23,458 bases of DNA, taken from contig JALGZR010000086.1 of assembly GCA_025774805.1 (NCBI GenBank), positions 1 through 23,458 of the forward strand. Direction: 5' to 3'. The notes under the pieces are model-generated. The model worked only from the letters and a program-made list of their open reading frames with translations. It was not told where the DNA came from and searched no databases. The stretch comes from a bacterium (GTDB lineage Bacteria; ARS69). Within the stretch, counting starts at the first letter, position 1. The number at the start of each line of letters is the position of its first letter. A program made the position numbers and the translations under genes. Positions 16,560-23,458 of the stretch are shown here, one piece after another.

Positions 16560-18926
16560 ATGCCTTTCACCCACTCTCGGCTGCCGGCGACCCGGCGCTT
16601 CGCGCCGAGGCCTCTACCGCCGCGACGCCGGGACCTGGCCGGTCCGGGGTCCTCGTCCTCCGTGGAGGGGGGACTGTCGCTCGGCGCCGTCCTTCGGCGC
16701 TGGCGGTCGGTGTCCCTCTCGATGCTCGCCGTGCTGGCCGCCGTCGCGGTGCTCACCTACTTCTGGCCGCCCAGCTACGAGTCCACGGCCCTGATTCTGG
16801 TCGAGCCCCGCGGCGAGGACGGGGGATCGTCCTCCCTCGAGATTCTCGAGAGGCTGGGACAGGTCAGTCGCGTCGAGACCGAGATCGAGTTGATCAAGAG
16901 CCGTCCCGTCATCGAGCAGGCCGTCGACGAACTGGACCTGCACGTCGTCGTCGAGGCCTCCGCGGGGAGCGCGGAACGGGCCGGCGAGTTCGAATCGCTC
17001 ACGGCCGGGCCCGACGCCGTGCCCGGGACCTACGATCTCGAGTGGAACGCCGGAGACCGGCCTCTCATCAGCGAGAGGACCACGGGCCACCGCGTGACCA
17101 CGGAGTTCGACCCCCCCACCCTCGGCTTCGCTCGCATCGGGGCCACTCTCTTCGATTCCACCGGTCCCGTCTCCCTCACCGTCCGGATCCTGCCGTTCGC
17201 CGAGGCGGTCGAGCAGACCCTGGAACGGGTCCGCGTGGGACGGCCCCAGCGCGACGCCACCCTGGTCGAGCTGGCCTGCCGGGGCTCGACTCCCACGGAA
17301 GCCCACGCGCTCTGCTCGACCGTGCTCGAGAGCTACGTCGAGTTGCGGACCGAGCTCCAGCGCGCCGAGGCAACGGTGACCGCCAAGTTCCTCCGAGAGC
17401 AGGTGACCCGCGTGGGCCAGCAGCTCGCCGAGGCGGAGGCGCGACTCGAGACCTACGAGCGCGAGAACAACGTGGTCGCCCTCGCGGATCGGGCGTCCGA
17501 GGGAGTCCGTCAGCTCAGCCGGGCTCGCGAGCAGCGCGACCAGCTCGAGGCCGAGCGGTCGGCGCTGGCCGCGCTCGTCCGGAAGATCGAGGCCGATGAG
17601 AGGGGGAGCCGGAAGTTTCGCGAGCTCGCGAGCTTTCCCACGTTCTTGGAGAACCCCGCCATCACCGAGCTCCTGACGAGTCTCACCGAGCTGGAGAATC
17701 GTCGGAGCGAGCTCGCCGTGCGGCGAAGCCCCCTGAACGCCGACCTCGCGGCCGTCGACGACCGGATCGCCGGAATCGAGCGCGATCTGCACCAGATCGT
17801 GATCGCTTACGAGCAGGCGCTCACGGCACAGGTCCACTCCCTCGACGAGACGCTCCGGAGGAGCCAGGCCAGTCTCGGCGTGATCCCCACGCAGAGGATC
17901 ACCTCCGCCCGACTCGAGCGCGAGACGAAGCTCCTGGGAGATCTGCATCGACTTCTCGAGACCCGGCTCCGCGAGGCCGAGGTCGCCCAGGCGGTCAACC
18001 TCCCGAACGTCCGGGTGGTGGGCACGGCGCTGTTCCCGTCCCGCCCGGCGTCACCCAGCTACCCGAAGAACCTGGCCGCGGGCGCCGTTCTCGGCCACGA
18101 CCGGGAGGAAGTGGAACGGCGGACCGGACTGCCCGTGCTCACCCTCATCCCGAGTCTGAGGCGCACCGGCCCCCTGCCCCAGATGCCCGCCATCGATGGG
18201 CAGCCCGCCGCTTCTTCGTTCCCGCTGGCGGGACGGTCCGCGAGGCGGAACGGTGAGCTCGCGTACGTGGCCGTCGAGGCCATACGCGGTCTCGCGTCCG
18301 ATCTCAGTTTCGCCTCCCGCGAGCTCGGCCTCGACCGAGTGAGCACCGTTGCGGTGACCAGCACCGGCCGGGGCGAAGGGAAGACGTTCACCGCGTGCAA
18401 CCTCGGCATCGTCCGTGGGTCGGCGTTCGTTCGGACCCTCCTGATCGACGCAGACCTGCGGGGCTGCGGAGTGGCCCGGTTCTTCGACCTTCCCACATCC
18501 TCGCCCGGCCTCAGCGACGTTCTGGCCAATGGAGCCGAGCCGGGAGGACTCATTCAGGAGGTCCAGGTGGAGGGAGCGTGGCTCTCGGTCCTTCCCGCGG
18601 GCACCCCGACCCTCAATGCGGCCGGGCTGCTGAGCTCTCCGGAGTTTCGGGCGCTTCTGAGTCGAATGAGCGAGGAATTCGACCTCGTCATCGTGGACAC
18701 GCCTCCACTCAGCATCTTCACGGACGCAGCGGAAATCGCGGCCACCGTGGACGCCGTTCTGCTCGTCGTTCGCGGCGGAGTCACGGACCGCGAGTCGATC
18801 GAGCAGACGGTCGAGCGTTTGAGGCGCGCACACGCCCACTTGGTCGGAGCGGTTCTGAACGACGTTCCATTCCCTCGCGGCAGCATGAGTCGCTACTACT
18901 ACCCACACCGAGGGACCGAGCCATGA
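16560..18926 (+). CDS. Wzc-like polysaccharide co-polymerase / BY-kinase, lacking the second transmembrane helix
   Basis: This 788-residue protein combines a Wzz chain-length domain with a C-terminal bacterial tyrosine kinase and normally controls polymer length and export with Wza. The first membrane helix (VSLSMLAVLAAVAVLTYFW, 51-69), a Wzz region (70-200), a long coiled-coil part (about 260-480) and the PxxP-like ASPSYPKN are visible. Kinase motifs follow: Walker A GRGEGKT (about 602-608), A' LLIDADLRG (about 627-635), Walker B LVIVDTPPL and a short Tyr tail RYYYP. Between ASPSYPKNLAAGAVLG and HDREEVERRTGLPVL the usual second helix and its cytoplasmic juncture (about 25-30 residues) are missing. 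With one helix, the kinase would sit on the wrong side of the membrane. The start at ATG 16560 has only a weak ribosome site. It is the first gene of the operon; its stop overlaps the next start as ATGA. Confidence 0.9.
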   Translation: MPFTHSRLPATRRFAPRPLPPRRRDLAGPGSSSSVEGGLSLGAVLRRWRSVSLSMLAVLAAVAVLTYFWPPSYESTALILVEPRGEDGGSSSLEILERLGQVSRVETEIELIKSRPVIEQAVDELDLHVVVEASAGSAERAGEFESLTAGPDAVPGTYDLEWNAGDRPLISERTTGHRVTTEFDPPTLGFARIGATLFDSTGPVSLTVRILPFAEAVEQTLERVRVGRPQRDATLVELACRGSTPTEAHALCSTVLESYVELRTELQRAEATVTAKFLREQVTRVGQQLAEAEARLETYERENNVVALADRASEGVRQLSRAREQRDQLEAERSALAALVRKIEADERGSRKFRELASFPTFLENPAITELLTSLTELENRRSELAVRRSPLNADLAAVDDRIAGIERDLHQIVIAYEQALTAQVHSLDETLRRSQASLGVIPTQRITSARLERETKLLGDLHRLLETRLREAEVAQAVNLPNVRVVGTALFPSRPASPSYPKNLAAGAVLGHDREEVERRTGLPVLTLIPSLRRTGPLPQMPAIDGQPAASSFPLAGRSARRNGELAYVAVEAIRGLASDLSFASRELGLDRVSTVAVTSTGRGEGKTFTACNLGIVRGSAFVRTLLIDADLRGCGVARFFDLPTSSPGLSDVLANGAEPGGLIQEVQVEGAWLSVLPAGTPTLNAAGLLSSPEFRALLSRMSEEFDLVIVDTPPLSIFTDAAEIAATVDAVLLVVRGGVTDRESIEQTVERLRRAHAHLVGAVLNDVPFPRGSMSRYYYPHRGTEP

Positions 18927-19591
18927 TCCGGATCCGGCAAAGAACGGTGAGCGCCCGGTGGGTCCGGGCCCTGGTCTTCGTCCTGACCCTTTCCACCGTG
19001 GGCGGCGCGACTCACGTCGCGGCCGATCCTCCGTACGCGCGCGGAAACCCCTCGATTCGCGGCGAAGGCGAAGGGCTCGAACCCGGCGATGCCATCGCCG
19101 TCCATTCGTGGCGCGAGCCCCAGCTCAGTGGTGAGTACCCGATCGACGAGGAAGGAACCGTGGTCCTCCCGCTTTTGGGAGTTCGGGAGGTGGTCGGGGT
19201 TCCGACCACCGCGTTCAAGCAGGACGCTTTGAGGGATTACGCCACCCAGTTTCCGAATCAAGAGATCCGCGTCACGCTTCTCCGCCGGGTGGGCATCTTG
19301 GGAGAGGTGAGGCGTCCCGGGCTCTATCACATCGACGCCACTCTGGATCTCGCCGACATCATCGCGCTCGGCGGCGGCCCCACCTCCCAGGGAAAGACTC
19401 GGGAGGTCGAGATCCGGCGGGGTCGTCGTCGGCTTCGGGTCTCCCTCGACAATGACATCACCGCGCTGGGTCCGTTCCGCTCCGGGGACCAGATCATCAT
19501 CCCCCAGCGGAGCTGGTTGTCCCGTCACAGCGGCATTCTCGTCGGAGCGTTTATCTCCGGTGCGGCAATCATCACGGCGGCGGGGAGATAG
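18923..19591 (+). CDS. Wza-like polysaccharide export protein (Poly_export + SLBB)
   Basis: This 222-residue protein has an N-terminal signal peptide (WVRALVFVLTLSTVGGATHVAA). A polysaccharide export domain follows (about 48-125: LEPGDAIAVHSWREPQLSGEYPIDEEG with the usual 'G..VxPllG' continuation), then an SLBB domain (VGILGEVRRPGLYHIDATLDLADIIALGGG). It ends in a short hydrophobic segment (ILVGAFISGAAIITAAG). The family forms the outer-membrane or periplasmic channel for capsule and exopolysaccharide. It is much shorter than E. coli Wza and has no lipobox Cys, as in many non-enterobacterial members. Start chosen at ATG 18923, which overlaps the Wzc-like stop (ATGA); the longer open frame upstream lies in the shadow of that gene. 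Confidence 0.9.
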   Translation: MIRIRQRTVSARWVRALVFVLTLSTVGGATHVAADPPYARGNPSIRGEGEGLEPGDAIAVHSWREPQLSGEYPIDEEGTVVLPLLGVREVVGVPTTAFKQDALRDYATQFPNQEIRVTLLRRVGILGEVRRPGLYHIDATLDLADIIALGGGPTSQGKTREVEIRRGRRRLRVSLDNDITALGPFRSGDQIIIPQRSWLSRHSGILVGAFISGAAIITAAGR

Positions 19592-21208
19592 ATGCTGTCG
19601 GCGTTCCGGATACGACCCGCGCGGGACTATTCCTCACCTCCCCCGCAGGGGCTGGGCGCCTCCCCCGGGCGCCGGGCCGGTGTCCGGATCGCGGAGCGGG
19701 TGCTCGTGGACGCGGCGTCCTCGCTCGTCGGCTTCGCGGTCGGTCATTCTCTGATTCCCTGGCCGATCATCCGGCCGGTCGTCGAGCCGGTTCCCCCCGG
19801 GCACTTCGCCGCCCTCTTCGCTCTCTTCTTCCTCCTTCTCCTTACCGCCTTCTGGCGCCACGGACTGTACGGCACCCGTGCGAGCGTTCTGAACCTCTGG
19901 GAGATGAGTCAGACCGTCAAAGCGTTCTTCATCTCCTCGGCGTTCTATCTGGCGCTTCTCTTCCTCTTGAACATCCCGGGCGACCGCGCCGCGGTCCTCC
20001 TCTCCCTCGCCGGATCGATCGCCCTCACCGTCCTCTCTCGGCGGGTCGTCGCGTGCGTGTCGCGCACGAGGCGGCTGCGGCAGGGGACCGGGCGGCGCGT
20101 GCTCGTGGTCGGGTGCGGCGAGATGGGCCGACTCGTGGTCAAGAAGATCCTCGACGCTCACCACACGGACCGGACCGTCGTCGGCTTCGTCGACGACACC
20201 TCGCCGATGGCCACGTACGTTCCCTTGGGCAACGGCGCCACGGCGCGCACGATGGACAGGTGCCGGGTGGTCGGTCGAACGAAGGACATCGAGACGATCG
20301 TGGGGGACCTGGACGTGGACGAGCTTCTCATCGATGAGACGACCGTCGGCGCCGAGGCGGTCGATGAGATGTTCGAGCTGACCCGCCGGATCGACGTCGC
20401 CGTCGGGATCGTTCCCCGGTTCGCGGATCCGGGGGTGGACAGGCTGTGCCTCGAGGATCTCGGGGCGCTGCCCGTTCTTCGACCACATCCTCCGACCCCG
20501 CGAAGAGCGTATCGGGCGGCCAAGCGCATCTTCGACCTCTGCGGCTCGCTCGCTCTTCTGGTTCTCACCGCGCCCCTGCTCATTCTGGCCTACCTGGCTC
20601 TCCGGATGGGTTCCCGTGGACCGGTCATCTTTCACCAGGAGCGCATCGGGCAGAACGGGAAGCCCTTTCGAATCTACAAGTTCCGAACCATGGACCTGGA
20701 CGCCGCCCCGTACGACTACTCACCGGCGAGCGACCATGATCCCCGGATCACGCGCCTCGGGCGCATTCTCCGGACCTCGGGCTTCGACGAGCTTCCCCAG
20801 CTCCTCAACGTTTTCCGCGGAGAGATGAGCCTCGTCGGACCTCGACCCGAGATGGCATTCATCGTCGACACGTACACCGAGCTCCAGAGGCGCCGGCTCG
20901 AGGTCAAGCCGGGGATCACCGGAGTCTGGCAGCTCAGCCCCGACCGGCACGCCCAGATCCACGAGAACATCGAATACGACTTCTACTACATCCACCATCG
21001 ATCGCTTCTGCTCGACGCGATGATCCTGGTGGAGACCGTGTTCGCCACGCTCGGGATGCTCTTCCGGAGAATCCGTCAGCGCTGGAGAGGACAGGACCCG
21101 ATTCGGGCCGCTGGGGGCGCGCCATCACTCGTTCCGTCGGTCGGCGCCGGGGCCGGTTCTCGGGCCGTCGAAGAGCGTCTGGCGGCGAGCGACCCGAGGC
21201 GGGAATAG
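19592..21208 (+). CDS. Polyprenyl-phosphate sugar-1-phosphate transferase (WbaP/WcaJ-like)
   Basis: This 538-residue initiating enzyme moves a sugar-1-phosphate from a nucleotide sugar to undecaprenyl phosphate and so starts each repeat unit. The N-terminal half has several membrane helices (LFALFFLLLLTAFW, AFFISSAFYLALLFLL, AVLLSLAGSIALTVL). A Rossmann-like CoA_binding_3 domain (RRVLVVGCGEMGRLV) follows. The catalytic domain has KRIFDLCGSLALLVLTAP, IFHQERIGQNGKPFRIYKF, RILRTSGFDELPQLLNVF with the Asp-Glu pair and EMSLVGPRPE. All signature residues are present. About 50 residues at the C-terminus look disordered (Ala/Gly/Arg-rich). The ATG directly follows the Wza-like stop codon, so the genes are coupled. 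The sugar is not predictable. Confidence 0.93.
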   Translation: MLSAFRIRPARDYSSPPPQGLGASPGRRAGVRIAERVLVDAASSLVGFAVGHSLIPWPIIRPVVEPVPPGHFAALFALFFLLLLTAFWRHGLYGTRASVLNLWEMSQTVKAFFISSAFYLALLFLLNIPGDRAAVLLSLAGSIALTVLSRRVVACVSRTRRLRQGTGRRVLVVGCGEMGRLVVKKILDAHHTDRTVVGFVDDTSPMATYVPLGNGATARTMDRCRVVGRTKDIETIVGDLDVDELLIDETTVGAEAVDEMFELTRRIDVAVGIVPRFADPGVDRLCLEDLGALPVLRPHPPTPRRAYRAAKRIFDLCGSLALLVLTAPLLILAYLALRMGSRGPVIFHQERIGQNGKPFRIYKFRTMDLDAAPYDYSPASDHDPRITRLGRILRTSGFDELPQLLNVFRGEMSLVGPRPEMAFIVDTYTELQRRRLEVKPGITGVWQLSPDRHAQIHENIEYDFYYIHHRSLLLDAMILVETVFATLGMLFRRIRQRWRGQDPIRAAGGAPSLVPSVGAGAGSRAVEERLAASDPRRE

Positions 21209-21229
21209 ACACCGGGAAAGGAGCGAACC

Positions 21230-22234
21230 ATGTCGGAGACACGCGTTCTGGTGACGGGAGCGGGAGGGTTCATCGGCCATCATCTGGTCTCGTACCTGAA
21301 GGGCATGGACTACTGGGTGCGAGGGGTGGATCTCGTGCATCCCCATTTCGCTCCGTCCCGGGCCGACGAGTTCCTGATTCTCGATCTACGCCGGTGGGAC
21401 AACTGCCTCGCGGCGACGGCGGACATCGACGAGGTGTACGCCCTCGCCGCCGACATGGGGGGCATGGGGTTCATCTCCGCGCACCATGCCGAGATCCTCC
21501 ACAACAACATCCTGATCAACACGCACACTCTGGAGGCCGCGCGGCAGAACGGAGCCGGTCGCTACCTCTTCACGTCCTCCGCCTGCGTCTACCCCGAGTA
21601 CCGTCAGACCGAGACCGAGGTGGTGCCTCTGAAGGAGGAGGACGTGTATCCGGCCCAGCCGCAGGACGCCTACGGCTGGGAGAAGTTGGTCTCGGAACAC
21701 CTCTGCCGCCACTACCGGGAGGAGACGGGGATCGAGACGCGAATCGTACGATTCCACAACATCTTCGGTCCGCTCGGAACCTGGGAGGGGGGGCGCGAAA
21801 AGGCTCCCGCGGCCCTCTGCCGCAAGATCGCGGTAGCGCGGCTCACCGGCGACCACGAGATCGAGATCTGGGGAGACGGCGAGCAGACCCGGTCCTTCTG
21901 CTACATCGACGATTGCGTCGCCGGCCTCCACAAGCTCATGCGCTCCGGTCATCACCAGCCGCTGAACTTGGGACAGGATCGACTCGTGAGCATCAACGAG
22001 CTCGCGACGATCATCGCTCGGGTCGCGGGAATCCGGATCTCGAGGAGGCACGTACCGGGACCCCAGGGCGTGCGTGGACGCAACTCGGACAACACGCGGC
22101 TGCGCGAGGTTCTCGACTGGGAGCCCGAGATCTCCCTCGAGGAAGGACTGGCGCGAACCTACCGTTGGATCGAGGGCGAAGTCCGGGAGAAGCTCGACGC
22201 CGAAGCGCGGAGCCCTCGGGCTCGGAGCGCGTGA
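21230..22234 (+). CDS. gme: GDP-mannose 3,5-epimerase
   Basis: This 334-residue short-chain dehydrogenase/reductase converts GDP-D-mannose to GDP-L-galactose (and GDP-L-gulose). Seen: the NAD loop TGAGGFIG (9-16) and the family-specific run AADMGGMGFIS (73-83). The catalytic region SSACVYPE has Ser117 and Cys119; QDAYGWEKL has Tyr148 and Lys152. Also present are FHNIFGPLGTWEGGREKAP with Lys191, GDGEQTRSF and GPQGVRGRNSDN with the GDP-binding Arg. These motifs agree closely with plant GDP-mannose 3,5-epimerases and are far more specific than a general 'NAD epimerase' label. A strong ribosome site (AAAGGAG) precedes the ATG. In this operon it most likely supplies L-galactose for the polysaccharide rather than for ascorbate. 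Confidence 0.9.
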   Translation: MSETRVLVTGAGGFIGHHLVSYLKGMDYWVRGVDLVHPHFAPSRADEFLILDLRRWDNCLAATADIDEVYALAADMGGMGFISAHHAEILHNNILINTHTLEAARQNGAGRYLFTSSACVYPEYRQTETEVVPLKEEDVYPAQPQDAYGWEKLVSEHLCRHYREETGIETRIVRFHNIFGPLGTWEGGREKAPAALCRKIAVARLTGDHEIEIWGDGEQTRSFCYIDDCVAGLHKLMRSGHHQPLNLGQDRLVSINELATIIARVAGIRISRRHVPGPQGVRGRNSDNTRLREVLDWEPEISLEEGLARTYRWIEGEVREKLDAEARSPRARSA

Positions 22235-22237
22235 TTC

Positions 22238-23050
22238 ATGGGATCCCGGGCGTCGGACTCGTGCACCCCCGGCCGGGACGGCGGAGGCGAGGTCGCGCGG
22301 GTGAACGTCCTCGGGGTGGGGGTGTGCGCCCTCGGTTTCGACCAAGCGCTGCGGATCATCGAGGGTTGGATCGATGCGGGGACGGGCGGCTACGTGTGCG
22401 TCACGGGCGTGCACGGAGTGATGGAGAGCCTCCAGGATCCTTCGCTGAGAGAGATCCACAATCGCGCCGGTCTGGTCACTCCCGACGGGATGCCGCTCGT
22501 CTGGTTGAGTCGACTTCACGGCTTCCGGCACGTCGAACGCGTTTACGGCCCCGACCTGATGCTGGCCCTCTGCCGGCGATCGATCGCGCGTGGTACCCGT
22601 CACTACCTGTACGGAGGGGCGGAAGGCGTCCCCGAGCGGCTGGCCCGCCGGCTCGGCCGGCGCTTCCCGGGTCTCAACATCGTGGGGGGATACTCGCCGC
22701 CCTTCCGGTCCCTCTCCCCGAAAGAGGATGCGGACATCGTGAGACGGATCAACGAGGCTCGCCCGGACGTCGTGTGGGTCGGGCTCAGCACGCCGAAGCA
22801 AGAGCGATGGATGGCGACCCACGTCGACGACCTCACCGCTCCCGTGCTCATCGGAGTCGGGGCCGCCTTCGACTTCCACGCCGGGCTCAAGCCTCAGGCT
22901 CCGCTCTGGATGCAGCACGGCGGACTCGAGTGGCTGTTCCGCCTGCTCTCCGAGCCGCGTAGGCTGGCCGGGCGCTACCTCGTCAACAATCCCCGCTTCC
23001 TCTGGCACACGCTTCTGCAGGGGATCCGGGTCCGCCGCTACGAGCCCTGA
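22238..23050 (+). CDS. WecG/TagA/CpsF-family glycosyltransferase
   Basis: This 270-residue GT26-family enzyme adds the second sugar (in relatives N-acetylmannosamine or its uronate) onto the polyprenyl-linked first sugar. Motifs: VNVLGVGVCALGFDQAL at the start of homology, LVTPDGMPLVW with the catalytic Asp, HYLYGGAEGVPERLARRL, DVVWVGLSTPKQERWM, GVGAAFDFHAG and a basic C-terminal membrane-associating tail (LAGRYLVNNPRFLW). Two starts are possible. ATG 22238 is 3 nt after the epimerase stop. GTG 22301 lies exactly where homology begins and has GAGG 8 nt before it; it would give 249 residues and may be the true start. Function in the operon fits the step after the WbaP-like transferase. Confidence 0.9.
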   Translation: MGSRASDSCTPGRDGGGEVARVNVLGVGVCALGFDQALRIIEGWIDAGTGGYVCVTGVHGVMESLQDPSLREIHNRAGLVTPDGMPLVWLSRLHGFRHVERVYGPDLMLALCRRSIARGTRHYLYGGAEGVPERLARRLGRRFPGLNIVGGYSPPFRSLSPKEDADIVRRINEARPDVVWVGLSTPKQERWMATHVDDLTAPVLIGVGAAFDFHAGLKPQAPLWMQHGGLEWLFRLLSEPRRLAGRYLVNNPRFLWHTLLQGIRVRRYEP

Positions 23051-23138
23051 TCGTGCACGCGACGCCGCAGACCGCGCTACCCGGTGATCGTCAGGCTCGC
23101 GCGATGGCTCGTGTGCCCCGAACGGTGACGAGCGCCTC

Positions 23139-23458
23139 ATGAGGTTGGCCGCGATCTCGGACGGCGGGCGCCCCGCGGTTTTTCTCGCCGGAGCAGTCCT
23201 GCTCGCGCTGGCCACGGTTTGGAACCCGCTCCCGGCGGTAGCACTCGCCGTGTCGGGAGCGCTGATTCTCGCGGTCCTGATGGCCGCGGAGCGCCGTCCC
23301 CGGGAGATGGTGGCGGTCCTCGTCTTTTTCGTACTTCTCGCCGGTACCAAGTTCCGGAGTCGCGATCCGACCCTTTCCACGGAAGCGGTCGCCGATGTCC
23401 AGATCCTGTTCGAGATCGCGGTCTACGGTTTGATCGCGGCGGCCGGTGTTGTGGTCGT
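23139..23458 (+). CDS. O-antigen ligase/polymerase-like membrane protein, partial (3' end outside window)
   Basis: An ATG at 23139 opens a frame that runs off the window (106 complete codons). It encodes successive hydrophobic segments (AVFLAGAVLLALATVW, AVALAVSGALILAVLMAA, MVAVLVFFVLLAGTKF) and then TKFRSRDPTLSTEAV, ILFEIAVYGLIAAAGVVVV. A 'KFR.RDP' turn followed by another helix is, from memory, common at the start of O-antigen polymerase/ligase-like proteins in exopolysaccharide operons. Such proteins join or polymerise lipid-linked repeat units in the periplasm. Its place after glycosyltransferase genes supports this. The loop with the key residues lies beyond the window, so Wzy and WaaL cannot be told apart. 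Confidence 0.65.
   Translation, partial: MRLAAISDGGRPAVFLAGAVLLALATVWNPLPAVALAVSGALILAVLMAAERRPREMVAVLVFFVLLAGTKFRSRDPTLSTEAVADVQILFEIAVYGLIAAAGVVV

Noticed and set aside
16550-17599. Overlapping plus-strand ORF at the start of the Wzc-like gene
   Set aside because: It is Arg-rich shadow; the 16560 frame has the membrane helix and Wzz domain.
23104-23142. 13-codon ORF whose TGA overlaps the ATG of the last gene (ATGA)
   Set aside because: It could be a coupling leader peptide, but it is too short, and any gene starting ATGA creates such an overlap.

Overview
The window is high-GC bacterial DNA, probably from an uncultured FCB-group lineage of the Candidatus Eisenbacteria type. This is inferred from protein style only. 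Secreted Asp-box and FG-GAP proteins end in FlgD-like Ig domains with a 'GVYF' signature, a parallel beta-helix protein ends in a 'TWGGIKARFR' tail, and PknB-type kinases are present. No rRNA, tRNA, CRISPR array or insertion sequence was recognised.

Left part (1-9555, mostly minus strand): a partial Ser/Thr kinase; the wreck of a second kinase; a frameshifted secreted Asp-box (BNR/sortilin-like) protein; an orphan CheR-type methyltransferase (plus strand); a PLP-dependent decarboxylase; an unidentified ORF; a 5'-truncated beta-helix protein; and a large FG-GAP/UnbV protein. This half shows several signs of gene decay.

Middle (9632-16157, minus strand): a tightly packed operon for 2-aminoethylphosphonate (AEP). 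Its first gene is an unusual three-module fusion of a CapK/PaaK-like adenylate-forming enzyme, PEP mutase (AepX/PepM) and a PntC-like nucleotidyltransferase. It is followed by phosphonopyruvate decarboxylase (AepY) and AEP transaminase (AepZ/PhnW), coupled by ATGA overlaps, and by a GT4 glycosyltransferase 6 nt further on. The expected route is PEP to phosphonopyruvate to phosphonoacetaldehyde to AEP to a CMP-AEP-like activated phosphonate.

Right part (16560-23458, plus strand): a divergent exopolysaccharide operon with a Wzc-like chain-length/BY-kinase protein that lacks its second membrane helix, a small Wza-like export protein, a polyprenyl-phosphate sugar-1-phosphate transferase, GDP-mannose 3,5-epimerase (GDP-L-galactose supply), a WecG/TagA glycosyltransferase and the start of an O-antigen ligase/polymerase-like membrane protein. 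A 402-bp spacer that is AT-rich in its middle separates the two operons and probably holds both promoters.

The combined picture is a surface polysaccharide locus that may make an L-galactose-containing glycan decorated with a phosphonate. The best candidate for something new is the CapK-PepM-PntC fusion in that setting.
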